From an uncultured Bacilli bacterium (lineage in GTDB: Bacteria; Bacillota_I; Bacilli_A; ML615J-28; CAG-313): DNA of 58,147 bases. The notes under the pieces were generated by a model. It did no database searches. It was not told the DNA's origin and saw nothing but the letters and a program-made list of their open reading frames with translations. Numbering within the stretch: position 1 is the first letter of the stretch; every line of letters begins with the position of its first letter. This document shows positions 33,470-41,644 of this stretch, piece by piece. The translations under genes were made by a program, and so were the position numbers. Where the stretch lies: positions 1-58,147 of the forward strand of contig CATLBQ010000008.1 in assembly GCA_949879765.1 (NCBI GenBank), written 5' to 3'.

Positions 33470-35497
33470 CTATCTTTTTTCAAATACATATACACCCGGT
33501 TTAGAAATCCTGATTTTATCTACTTCTTGATAACAGATAGACTGACCATCATAAATCAAATATGTCCCCGGTGCAAAATATTTGGTTGCTACTTCATAAT
33601 GATTAGAAATAACTACTTGAATGGTAGTATCTATATCTGATAACCGAATCGATATCAAGTCATCTGATTTTTCCAATTTGATGTTATTTTCCACCTTCTC
33701 TTTTTGATGATACCGAAATACATTATATTTTTTTCGGATGGCAATCAAATCTCTCAAACTCTCATAAGCCGTATGCTCTGTATGCCAATCTATTCCATTG
33801 ATATCATCTGATGATTGATACGAATTTTCTATGCCCTTTTTGGTTCTCAGTAATTCTTCTCCAGCATGTAGAAACGGAATACCCGATGCCAAAATAACAA
33901 GCCCCAATGCCAGTCGCACAAAATCTATACTTTGTTCTCTTGCTATATTTTGTTTCATACAATAATCAAAGTATGTCGCATTGTCATGACATTCTACATA
34001 ATTGACAGACTGATGAGGAGCCAATAATTGACCTTGATAGGTCGTACAACCTTGAAACATATGGCATATCTCTAGTGGGTCAAATGCATTTCCTATACTA
34101 AAAGATTTGACTTCATTACGGAATCGATCATTGAAAAAAGCAATATGAGGTAAATTTTGGGCATTTTGTAAATTGGCTCTTTCGGCTTGAGGAAGATGTA
34201 CATCCATCGTCCATCCTTCACCATATAACATTGCCCATGGATTTTGTGCTTTGACTTGTTGTTCAATGGTTGCCATTGTCTTTGTATCGATTAATCCCAT
34301 CAAATCAAAGCGAAAGCCATCGATTTGATAATGCACTTGAAAATGTTGAATGGCATCACAAATCAATTTCCTAACCATCAAATGATTGGTACAACAATCA
34401 TTACCACACCAAGAAGAATCAGTTAAATACCCTCGTTCATCCGTCCTAAACGTATATCCTGGTACCAATTGTTCCATTGGAAACCACTTGGCATCAAACA
34501 CATGATTGAATACAACATCCATATTTACACCAAGACCTATAGAATGAATCGTATCTATACACTGCTTTAATTCATTAATTCTTACATAAGGATCATTCGG
34601 ACATTCGGAAAAGAAACCGCTTGGCACCAAATATTGCATAGGATTATACCCCCAGTTATAACGAAATGAGGAATGGTGCGCATCTTGAATTTCTTCATCT
34701 ACACCCGCAAAAGCAAAAATAGGCATCAACTGGATATGCGTTACACCCAAGGATTGAATGTAACCTAATCCATAAGACTGATTGATACTTTCTATCAATC
34801 CCCGATAAGTCCCTCTTTTAGAAACAGGGAGTGATGTTACTTTTGATGTGGCATCTCGAATGTTCATTTCATAAATAATTGCATCTGTATACTGAAAATG
34901 AGGCAACTGATAATAGCCAGATTGCATAGGATAGGTCTTATCCCAATCAATTACATAATTCCAGCGATGATTACTTGTACTAGAAATACCATACGGGTCT
35001 ATTGTAGTTAATAATGTCTGATTGATACGAAATTGATAGCTATATTGGCATCGTTCTACGTCTTTTTCAATCGTTACTTCCCATACGCCTTGCTTGGTAT
35101 ATGTCATTGGATATGTGCTATCTTCTAATATTAAATTCACTTCTTTGGCAACAGGCGTCCATAAGCGAAAGGTTGTTTTTTCTTTTGTATATCGGAATCC
35201 CAACCAATCTTCAAAATAAAATCGTTCATCAAATTGTGTAGATCTAGCAATTTTACCTAATTCAACAAAAACACAAATCGTTGTATTGATACAAACATAA
35301 TATTCCCTATATGGCATCAAATCACAAGTTGTTGTAAGATACAATTGTATTTCATGAGCATATGTTTCTTGATGTTGAATGGAAAGAGGAATGATTTGAT
35401 GATTTGAATCGCTTAAGAATAACTCTTGAATTTCTAACGCATCTTGTACGATTAATTTGATACATCTAAAATCTTCTAAATATGCATGTATATTCAT
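33470..35497 (-). CDS. pulA: Type I pullulanase
   Basis: A GH13 debranching enzyme of about 675 residues that cuts alpha-1,6 bonds in pullulan, glycogen or starch dextrins. After an N-terminal CBM48-type region (near FRLWTPVAKEVNL) come the pullulanase signature YNWGYNP, VVFNHV, the nucleophile Asp in IDGFRFDLMGL, the acid Glu in YGEGW and the third Asp in VECHDN. There is no signal peptide, so it is probably cytosolic and acts on glycogen or imported dextrins. The start at 35497 is 7 bases after GGGG; 35500 is equally in frame. Confidence 0.93.
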   Translation of the reverse strand: MNIHAYLEDFRCIKLIVQDALEIQELFLSDSNHQIIPLSIQHQETYAHEIQLYLTTTCDLMPYREYYVCINTTICVFVELGKIARSTQFDERFYFEDWLGFRYTKEKTTFRLWTPVAKEVNLILEDSTYPMTYTKQGVWEVTIEKDVERCQYSYQFRINQTLLTTIDPYGISSTSNHRWNYVIDWDKTYPMQSGYYQLPHFQYTDAIIYEMNIRDATSKVTSLPVSKRGTYRGLIESINQSYGLGYIQSLGVTHIQLMPIFAFAGVDEEIQDAHHSSFRYNWGYNPMQYLVPSGFFSECPNDPYVRINELKQCIDTIHSIGLGVNMDVVFNHVFDAKWFPMEQLVPGYTFRTDERGYLTDSSWCGNDCCTNHLMVRKLICDAIQHFQVHYQIDGFRFDLMGLIDTKTMATIEQQVKAQNPWAMLYGEGWTMDVHLPQAERANLQNAQNLPHIAFFNDRFRNEVKSFSIGNAFDPLEICHMFQGCTTYQGQLLAPHQSVNYVECHDNATYFDYCMKQNIAREQSIDFVRLALGLVILASGIPFLHAGEELLRTKKGIENSYQSSDDINGIDWHTEHTAYESLRDLIAIRKKYNVFRYHQKEKVENNIKLEKSDDLISIRLSDIDTTIQVVISNHYEVATKYFAPGTYLIYDGQSICYQEVDKIRISKPGVYVFEKR

Positions 35498-35512
35498 CAT
35501 CTATCCCCATTT

Positions 35513-36073
35513 CTATTCTTCTTCTGCATCGATATATCCCTTTTTACTATTATCAATAATCATAAATGCCGCAATACTTATACAAATCATAGTGAAAAAG
35601 CCAAAAACAATTGCTGTTACAGTACTAATTTCTTCTTTTTGCCAACTTCCACCTGGTATAGTATAGACTTTTACGCCTTTTTCACCAAAAGTTTCGGGTT
35701 CTATACTCATATATTGCATTTCCAATGTCATTGTGCCAGTTTGCCAATCTTGAATGATAAAATCAATTTTATACTCATATATTTTATGATTATTCACTTC
35801 TATCTCAGAAATCAGTTTCAAATCAATATTGGGAATTTGACCCGCTTGACCATTGGTACGATATATGATATTTTCAATTACAATTTCGTTTTGGGTTTTC
35901 CAATGAATACTATAATTGATTTTAATTTGGTGCTTTTCTCGAATTTTATTTGAAGTAAATTCAACCTCTTCAAATTCAATTCCGTTTGCCGCATAAACCG
36001 GTTTAGCTACTAAACACCAACAACAAGACAATAGCATTCCTAATAATATCATCATTTTATAGCGTGTTTTCAT
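35513..36073 (-). CDS. Secreted membrane-anchored protein of unknown function
   Basis: A 186-residue protein with an N-terminal signal peptide (to about residue 28, cleavage near VYA-AN), a beta-rich outside domain of about 120 residues, and a single C-terminal membrane helix (TAIVFGFFTMICISIAAFMI) with a short acidic tail. I do not recognise the domain. It overlaps the DUF3021 gene by one base and precedes pullulanase, so it may act with the membrane protein just upstream. Confidence 0.65.
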   Translation of the reverse strand: MKTRYKMMILLGMLLSCCWCLVAKPVYAANGIEFEEVEFTSNKIREKHQIKINYSIHWKTQNEIVIENIIYRTNGQAGQIPNIDLKLISEIEVNNHKIYEYKIDFIIQDWQTGTMTLEMQYMSIEPETFGEKGVKVYTIPGGSWQKEEISTVTAIVFGFFTMICISIAAFMIIDNSKKGYIDAEEE

Positions 36074-36516
36074 TATCGATCACGCTCCTTAAATTTCTTT
36101 AAATCGGCATTCAATGAATCATTACTTTTTTTGTGTGTCACAATGGCAATAACAGAAATAATCACCAATCCCAAAGCCAAAAAGCCAATTGTTGAAAAAA
36201 GCAATTTCGCGTTCACAAAGAAATCATAAATATACAAAAAGTAACCACCCACTAAAACAACAAGCGATAAAATGGCATATACAACAATCGCTTGAACCAA
36301 AACTGATATTTTATTGATTCGAAAAAATGCCAGTAATACAATACTGCCTACTAAAGAGGATGCAGCAATAATCATCAATTCTTTCATAAAGCGAACGTCT
36401 TTATAAACAAACTGTACAATGGATCCAAAAATAATCGTACAAAGGGCAAAGAGGATAGCAGCCATAACGACAAAGTTGATAATATATTTTTTTAGATTCA
36501 CTATTTTCTTCTTCAT
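36073..36516 (-). CDS. DUF3021-like four-helix membrane protein
   Basis: A 147-residue protein with four hydrophobic helices and a basic tail. Its size and place directly after a stand-alone LytTR regulator match DUF3021, which is regularly paired with LytTR genes in Firmicutes and is thought to hold the regulator at the membrane or inhibit it. The call rests on layout and helix pattern more than on motifs. Confidence 0.65.
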   Translation of the reverse strand: MKKKIVNLKKYIINFVVMAAILFALCTIIFGSIVQFVYKDVRFMKELMIIAASSLVGSIVLLAFFRINKISVLVQAIVVYAILSLVVLVGGYFLYIYDFFVNAKLLFSTIGFLALGLVIISVIAIVTHKKSNDSLNADLKKFKERDR

Positions 36517-36527
36517 TTGTCTTCCTC

Positions 36528-36965
36528 CTATTCACCAAGTTTATGTTTGAATTCATGAGCATATACACGGGTGATAATCACTTTTTCGCCGTTTATCAAA
36601 ACCGCACTAATTCGTCCATTAACCAATGTGCTTACCTTTTCTATTTTATTGATATTTAAAATAATTGTTCTTGCCGTTTGAATGAAAGAAGTTTTAGCAA
36701 GCATCGTGGCTAATTCTTGTAATTTATACCCTACCTCATATACATTTTTTTCACAATAGGCAAACACCCGATTTTCGACTGCTTCAAAATAATAAATATC
36801 CTCTAAATGAATAATATATGCTTCACCATCGATTTTTCCAGTGATGGTGATATAACTGGTTCGGATATAATTGGTTATTTTATTGATTTTTTCATCTATT
36901 TTTCTACATCTAATGCATATCTCAGTTTCGTCTAAAGTTGAAATTTCATCTATTTTCAATTTCAT
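36528..36965 (-). CDS. LytTR-family DNA-binding regulator, stand-alone
   Basis: About 145 residues. The second half is a LytTR domain: IHLEDIYYFEAVENRVFAY, then YEVGYKLQELATML, FIQTARTIILNINKIEKV and the end VIITRVYAHEFKHKL. There is no receiver domain; the first 45 residues are unassigned. The start at 36965 lies just after GAGGTG. It probably controls its own operon together with the DUF3021 partner; LytTR targets are usually two spaced direct repeats, which I could not place. Confidence 0.85.
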   Translation of the reverse strand: MKLKIDEISTLDETEICIRCRKIDEKINKITNYIRTSYITITGKIDGEAYIIHLEDIYYFEAVENRVFAYCEKNVYEVGYKLQELATMLAKTSFIQTARTIILNINKIEKVSTLVNGRISAVLINGEKVIITRVYAHEFKHKLGE

Positions 36966-36973
36966 CATGCACC

Positions 36974-37819
36974 TCAATTTTTAAATCTAGTACGATAACT
37001 ACATCCCTTGCACAATTCAAAATAGGGTTTTTGTGAACAGAAACCCTCTATTGCTTTTTGATACACCTGGGAAGTGATTATCTCTTTATAGGGTTGTATC
37101 AAAATATTTCCAATACAAGTACATCCTTGATAATCCAAACAGCAAAGTACCACACGACCATCATGCAATATAGCCAGCTGCTTTTTTCCTCCTAAGCAAT
37201 TGCTAGATTGAACTACTTTACCATTCAGCGTAGGCCACTCAAACTCATCTGCTTCCGCAATACGTACATATGTATAATGGGCTATATCCCATTGGTCAAA
37301 CTCTTCTTTTAATCTTTGATTGAGTAGACATACTTGAGGATTGCTTTTATCATTCCAAAGTCTCAAGTTAACGGCCAATTGGGGTTGATACTTTTCTTTT
37401 CTCTCTAAAAAACATCTCAAATGTTCTAAATACTGTTGTATATTTTCTTCATGAAAAGCAATCAAGCACTGCAATGAAATATTGATTTTTTGAATGGGAA
37501 TGTGTTTTAAAATATCCTCATCTATTTGATCTATAGTCGTTCCATTGGTAGTAATTCCGATAGGAATTTTCTTCTTAGATACAATTTCTAAGAACCTACG
37601 AAATTTCGGATGCAAGGTTGGTTCACCTAAAACATGAAAATAAATCAGTTGTGCATCATCTTCTATTTGACCAACTATACTCTGAAAAACAGTTTCTTCC
37701 ATGAACTGAACATCATGTTGATTACTAGAAGGACAGAATGGACATTTTAAATTACACTTTGTTGTAATCTCAATATAAAATATTTTATTCTTATTCTTCC
37801 TTATTTCCATCATTTTCAT
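36974..37819 (-). CDS. Radical SAM protein with SPASM-like C-terminus
   Basis: A 281-residue radical SAM enzyme. The 4Fe-4S motif C-x3-C-x2-C is in TTKCNLKCPFC (residues 22-29), followed by the GEPTLHP and GITTNGT strips. The C-terminal part has six or more Cys (SSNCLGG, VVLCCLDYQGCTC, ELCKGCSY), a SPASM-type auxiliary cluster domain. The start overlaps the upstream small membrane protein by 29 bases. Peptide- or protein-modifying enzymes often have this layout, but no precursor peptide is evident next to it. Substrate unknown. Confidence 0.82.
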   Translation of the reverse strand: MKMMEIRKNKNKIFYIEITTKCNLKCPFCPSSNQHDVQFMEETVFQSIVGQIEDDAQLIYFHVLGEPTLHPKFRRFLEIVSKKKIPIGITTNGTTIDQIDEDILKHIPIQKINISLQCLIAFHEENIQQYLEHLRCFLERKEKYQPQLAVNLRLWNDKSNPQVCLLNQRLKEEFDQWDIAHYTYVRIAEADEFEWPTLNGKVVQSSNCLGGKKQLAILHDGRVVLCCLDYQGCTCIGNILIQPYKEIITSQVYQKAIEGFCSQKPYFELCKGCSYRTRFKN

Positions 37820-38162
37820 TCACAAAGCCATATACCCTTATATTTTCAGAGGGCATCTGCTCTAAAACAAATGGTTGTTTCCCCTCAGCATCTTGATACC
37901 ACTGATCAATTGTTTGATTTTCTGTTTGATATTGATAAGGCTGAATAGATTGTTTTCGTTTATAATATACAGTATGTACCAACTGCCCATTGACAAAATA
38001 ACGAATGCGATATTTCATTGTACATAAATAGATGATCAAAGCAATCCAAGGCAATATGCCTAACAATATAACAATAATTTTAAATATATCCCAGTTCTTT
38101 CCTAATTCATCTGCTGGTACAATATCCCCAAAATATCCTATGATTGAATATAAATTCATCAT
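37791..38162 (-). CDS. Small membrane protein with an InlB-type repeat domain
   Basis: A 123-residue protein with one strong membrane helix (IFKIIVILLGILPWIALIIY) and then about 65 residues: IRYFVNGQLVHTVYYKRKQS, QPYQYQTENQTIDQWYQDAE, GKQPFVLEQMP. This follows the Listeria-Bacteroides (InlB B-repeat) pattern of a beta-grasp repeat, usually found on cell-surface proteins. Only one copy is present. Start 38162 is 8 bases after GGAGGAG and overlaps the TPR gene stop by 4 bases. A longer upstream start is less likely. Confidence 0.6.
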   Translation of the reverse strand: MMNLYSIIGYFGDIVPADELGKNWDIFKIIVILLGILPWIALIIYLCTMKYRIRYFVNGQLVHTVYYKRKQSIQPYQYQTENQTIDQWYQDAEGKQPFVLEQMPSENIRVYGFVNENDGNKEE

Positions 38163-38890
38163 GATTGCTGCTCCTCCTTTAATAATAGACTTTTCATTTT
38201 CCATTTGCGATGAAGGACTTTAAATATAGATTTTTGGGTCAGCTTGCACAAGCGTTGATACATTTCCAACAAATCATACTTTATTCCTTCTTCTTTGGTT
38301 TCCTCATATAATTTTTCCATTGTCAAAGCGATATACCGATAATGAAAATAGGCTTTGCCACTATGTTTCATCTTTTCAAATCCTTCCGCAAGAAAAAGTC
38401 TTGAAAGGATGACATATTTTAAATCTTCATTGGTTTTGGTCTTTTTATATAAAATAACTGCCCTTTTTCTCATTCGAATTGAAAATAGAATCGCCTTTTT
38501 TTCATTTCCTTGGCTCTTCAATAAATCAATGGTTTTCAAATACCATTCCATGAGTAGATGATACTCATTCGCACTGGCATAGCTTTCAAATGAATCTTCA
38601 AGTGTAACCACTATTTTTTGATACCAAAGCGTGGCAAGATCTATCCGCTTGCTATATGTTTCGCAAAAATCACTGATTTGAACGTAACACTGAATTACTT
38701 TATTTTTATCATTTTCAAGATATGTTTTTCGGTAGATATTTTCAGATACGCGTACTGCCTTTAAATAGAATTTCTCTGCCTCATCAAAATGAGAAATTGA
38801 AACAAAATACTTTGCCTTTTCAATATAGGCATCAATTTTTTTTCGTCTTTCATCTAAAGACATATTCACTTGCATAGATGTTTCCGCCAT
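38159..38890 (-). CDS. TPR-like helical repeat protein
   Basis: A 243-residue all-helical protein with repeat-like pairs (SISHFDEAEKFYLKAVRVSE, SKRIDLATLWYQKIVVTLED, GNEKKAILFSIRMRKRAVIL), a TPR-type scaffold. It has no catalytic motif. CGGAGG is upstream of the start. It is translationally coupled to the membrane protein after it and may be its cytosolic partner (inference). Confidence 0.6.
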   Translation of the reverse strand: MAETSMQVNMSLDERRKKIDAYIEKAKYFVSISHFDEAEKFYLKAVRVSENIYRKTYLENDKNKVIQCYVQISDFCETYSKRIDLATLWYQKIVVTLEDSFESYASANEYHLLMEWYLKTIDLLKSQGNEKKAILFSIRMRKRAVILYKKTKTNEDLKYVILSRLFLAEGFEKMKHSGKAYFHYRYIALTMEKLYEETKEEGIKYDLLEMYQRLCKLTQKSIFKVLHRKWKMKSLLLKEEQQS

Positions 38891-38935
38891 TTCATCCTCC
38901 GTTACTTTCCATCTTCCTTTTTGTTTTCAAAAGGT

Positions 38936-39541
38936 CTATGATTTTTCTTTTGTACTGTACCAATATTTCTCATTTGCATGTCCATAATAAATAACTTGGG
39001 GATGATACGCCATCACACGATGCCAATCCCTTTGCAAATGGTTGTTGTTTGCATAAGCTTGTTGATAGTCCACTGGTTCTAAATCACCAACGATGCAACC
39101 CCCATCATCTAATATAAGCGATATACTATCTAGACTATGACTTGGTGTAGAAATGATTTCTCCTTGAATGCCTAATGTTGAAAGAAATGCTCTACTTTCT
39201 TCACAACGAATGACAACTGCATCTTTTTCATGAATAGGTTCATACATCAGCTTTTTATCACGTTTCAATAGTTCATCCGCAAAATGGACATATGGACACT
39301 GGACATCTACCAATAACAATTTTACCCCGAATTTCATTAACGAGGAAATGAGTCCTATATGATCGGGATGATAGTGTGTAGCCAGTACATACGTGATATC
39401 CGTTAAAATAATTCCTTTTTTCTTGATTTCTTTAAAAAACAAAGAAAGGGTTCCAGGACCATCTGTATCGATGAGTAAGCCTCCATATTGACCACGAATA
39501 AAATACGTATTTGTGTGTTTATAACGTATTGCAGTTATCAT
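38936..39541 (-). CDS. Metallo-beta-lactamase-fold hydrolase
   Basis: A 201-residue protein with the MBL metal motif HYHPDHIG near residue 57, plus His in STPSHSLDSISLI, Asp in GDLEP and a last His in YYGHANE. All metal ligands appear to be present, so it should be active, but the substrate is unknown. It lies 22 bases after DUF523 in the long run. Confidence 0.82.
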   Translation of the reverse strand: MITAIRYKHTNTYFIRGQYGGLLIDTDGPGTLSLFFKEIKKKGIILTDITYVLATHYHPDHIGLISSLMKFGVKLLLVDVQCPYVHFADELLKRDKKLMYEPIHEKDAVVIRCEESRAFLSTLGIQGEIISTPSHSLDSISLILDDGGCIVGDLEPVDYQQAYANNNHLQRDWHRVMAYHPQVIYYGHANEKYWYSTKEKS

Positions 39542-39563
39542 CTTTTTCTCACTATCCTCATCC

Positions 39564-40043
39564 TTATTTTAGATTGATGCATCCATAATCATTTGTTTTT
39601 TTAGATAATGGGCTACCATCCCATTTGATATAATTGTCTTCATTTAAAATCACAATGCCATTTTGATAGAGTAACTCTGCAGTAACCCCATTCCCTTGTT
39701 TTAATCTAGAAGAAAATGTACCATCATAGATTTCTCCGAAACCACATGATGGACTATTTTTTTTTAGAATGGCAACTCTACAATTTTGTTGTTTTGCCAG
39801 TTGAAGTGCCGCAGTTGCACCTAATTGAAATTGCTCGGTTACATCTTGTCCATCTTTGGTAATTACCTTTTCAAGATATCTTTCACTAGGCATTCTAGGT
39901 ATTGAAAGACCTCCTTCAACCTCAGGACAAATTGGAAGAATATGGTATGACTTCAAATATTCAACAAGGTCAGCATTCAAATTGTTTTTTCCATTGTATT
40001 TGCAATTTTGACCAAGTAAACAAGCACTAACCATCACCCACAT
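39564..40043 (-). CDS. DUF523 family protein
   Basis: A 159-residue protein with the DUF523 head VSACLLGQNCKYNGKNN, CPEVEGGLSIPR in the middle, and KKNSPSCGFGEIYDGTFS. Several invariant Cys suggest metal or sulfur chemistry. AGGAG lies 7 bases before the start, and the gene sits 1 base after the DUF2225 gene. Function of the family is not established. Confidence 0.85.
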   Translation of the reverse strand: MWVMVSACLLGQNCKYNGKNNLNADLVEYLKSYHILPICPEVEGGLSIPRMPSERYLEKVITKDGQDVTEQFQLGATAALQLAKQQNCRVAILKKNSPSCGFGEIYDGTFSSRLKQGNGVTAELLYQNGIVILNEDNYIKWDGSPLSKKTNDYGCINLK

Positions 40044-40044
40044 A

Positions 40045-40695
40045 TTATGACTCCTGATAATTACCTGGTATTGTATGGTCTAAGGTATCTTCTTGATTAC
40101 ATAAGGCAATCTGATAATTCAAAATATTGACTTTATATTTTTCCATTCCAAAATTATCTAGCAAATACATAGCATACTCGCGTGCTTCATCAAACATGCC
40201 AATTCTTCGATATAAATCGACAATAATTAAACGAATCACTTCGTTTTCATTTTCAGTTAAAGCATTTTCTAAATAGCGAATCGCTTTGCTACGCATTTTT
40301 TTCGCTACATCTAGTTTCTTGGCATCATCTGCCAACCAAGCCGCCTTCAAATACATCATCCCTGCTTTTTTTGCGTTTTTCTTTTCACATAACATTCCTG
40401 CCAATATGCATTTTTTTATCGCAAAATTGATACTTTCATCTTGAAGAGTCATCTGATAGACGGGGTTTTGAAGTTGTGTTTTCTCAATATGATCCATATT
40501 TTTAGAAATATCATCATTAGCATAACCACAATAAGGGCATTTTTGTACCATCAAATGAATCATATTACGCATCATACCAGGTGGCCTTGTGTCTAAATCA
40601 CGAAGACCAAAAGAAGTATGATCACGCAATTCCTGATAATGATATTCCTGTTGACAGATGGCACAAGTTTTTTGTTTATTCTCTAAATACGCCAT
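40045..40695 (-). CDS. DUF2225 family protein
   Basis: A 216-residue protein. The N-terminal half holds two zinc-type Cys pairs, CAIC and CPYC, in TCAICQQEYHYQELRD and VQKCPYCGYAND. The C-terminal half is made of TPR-like helices (NAKKAGMMYLKAAWLADD). This is the DUF2225 layout common in Firmicutes. It follows the second G3E GTPase by 4 bases. Confidence 0.82.
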   Translation of the reverse strand: MAYLENKQKTCAICQQEYHYQELRDHTSFGLRDLDTRPPGMMRNMIHLMVQKCPYCGYANDDISKNMDHIEKTQLQNPVYQMTLQDESINFAIKKCILAGMLCEKKNAKKAGMMYLKAAWLADDAKKLDVAKKMRSKAIRYLENALTENENEVIRLIIVDLYRRIGMFDEAREYAMYLLDNFGMEKYKVNILNYQIALCNQEDTLDHTIPGNYQES

Positions 40696-40699
40696 ATGA

Positions 40700-41635
40700 C
40701 TACCTTAAATCTAAAATAGGATGCGCAAGTGGTGGAATATTTTCAATGGATTCAGGATATAAAACGCCTTCTTCTTCTTGATACTCTTCTGAATATTCAA
40801 ATTCAAGTCGTGCAACTACCCTCACCCATGCTTTATTTTTTAATTTCATACCAGGAAGAACTTTACATAAATGTCCATATAATTGTACATCATCAGCACA
40901 ACATGTCATTGCATGGCGTCCAGCAACAAAAGTGTTCTTTGGCAATTTTTTGGATTGTACAACCATACAATTAAAAGCTACCTTTTTCCCTCGATATCGT
41001 TCAGGATTATCATAGGTATCAATATACCATCTACCAAAGTCATCATCTGCAATTTCAATGATATCTGCATCAATATCATAAGGAAGCGGCTCTTCAAAAG
41101 CCTTCTGAGCTACTCCATTTTCATCCATTATCATATATTGAGCATTTCCATTCACTAATTTTAAGTTGGTTTGGTAACTTGCAAGTGCCGTAGAATCATC
41201 ACAGCGATTGAACACAACTAAATCCGATAGTTTAATGAGATCTATAAATTTTTGTCTCATATTATTATAGTATACAGAAAATGTTGAAAAGTCAATAAAT
41301 GTAATTACCTGAGCCATTCGATATTCTGCGGGGAAATACAATTCATTGATATTCCACATACAATTGAGTTCTATAATTACTCGATCAGGACAATATGTCA
41401 CAGCTAATTCTTGTAGATATTCTGCGGTGAATTGATCTTGTTGTTGCAGCCTTTTGATAGTTGTATTGTGTAAATGAGCAAATTCATCTGATAATTCTAA
41501 TTCGCCTTCTTCACACAAAATGACCAAAGTCCTACCTTTTTTCTCAAAACCATCTTTTTCTAATGCATCGATGATAAAAGTCGTTTTTCCAGCATCCAAA
41601 AATCCAGCAACAATAAAAATTGGAATTTCCATCAT
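40700..41635 (-). CDS. G3E (CobW-type) GTPase fused to a DUF1980-like domain
   Basis: About 311 residues. Near the N-terminus is a P-loop GFLDAGKTT, then VIIELN for the E-x-x-G region and VVFNRCD for the guanine-specifying NKxD-type motif; it lacks the CxCC metal motif of its neighbour. From about residue 210 the sequence YRGKKVAFNCMVVQSKKLPK, then AGRHAMTCCADDVQLYGHL, resembles DUF1980 (YcgQ/TIGR03943), whose hallmark is a Cys-Cys-x-x-Asp pair. In Bacillus a DUF1980 protein and a separate G3E GTPase are zinc-linked; here they appear in one chain. The start at 41635 has AGG 8 bases upstream; a GTG at 41644 is an alternative. Confidence 0.75.
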   Translation of the reverse strand: MMEIPIFIVAGFLDAGKTTFIIDALEKDGFEKKGRTLVILCEEGELELSDEFAHLHNTTIKRLQQQDQFTAEYLQELAVTYCPDRVIIELNCMWNINELYFPAEYRMAQVITFIDFSTFSVYYNNMRQKFIDLIKLSDLVVFNRCDDSTALASYQTNLKLVNGNAQYMIMDENGVAQKAFEEPLPYDIDADIIEIADDDFGRWYIDTYDNPERYRGKKVAFNCMVVQSKKLPKNTFVAGRHAMTCCADDVQLYGHLCKVLPGMKLKNKAWVRVVARLEFEYSEEYQEEEGVLYPESIENIPPLAHPILDLR

Positions 41636-41644
41636 ATGCTTCAC

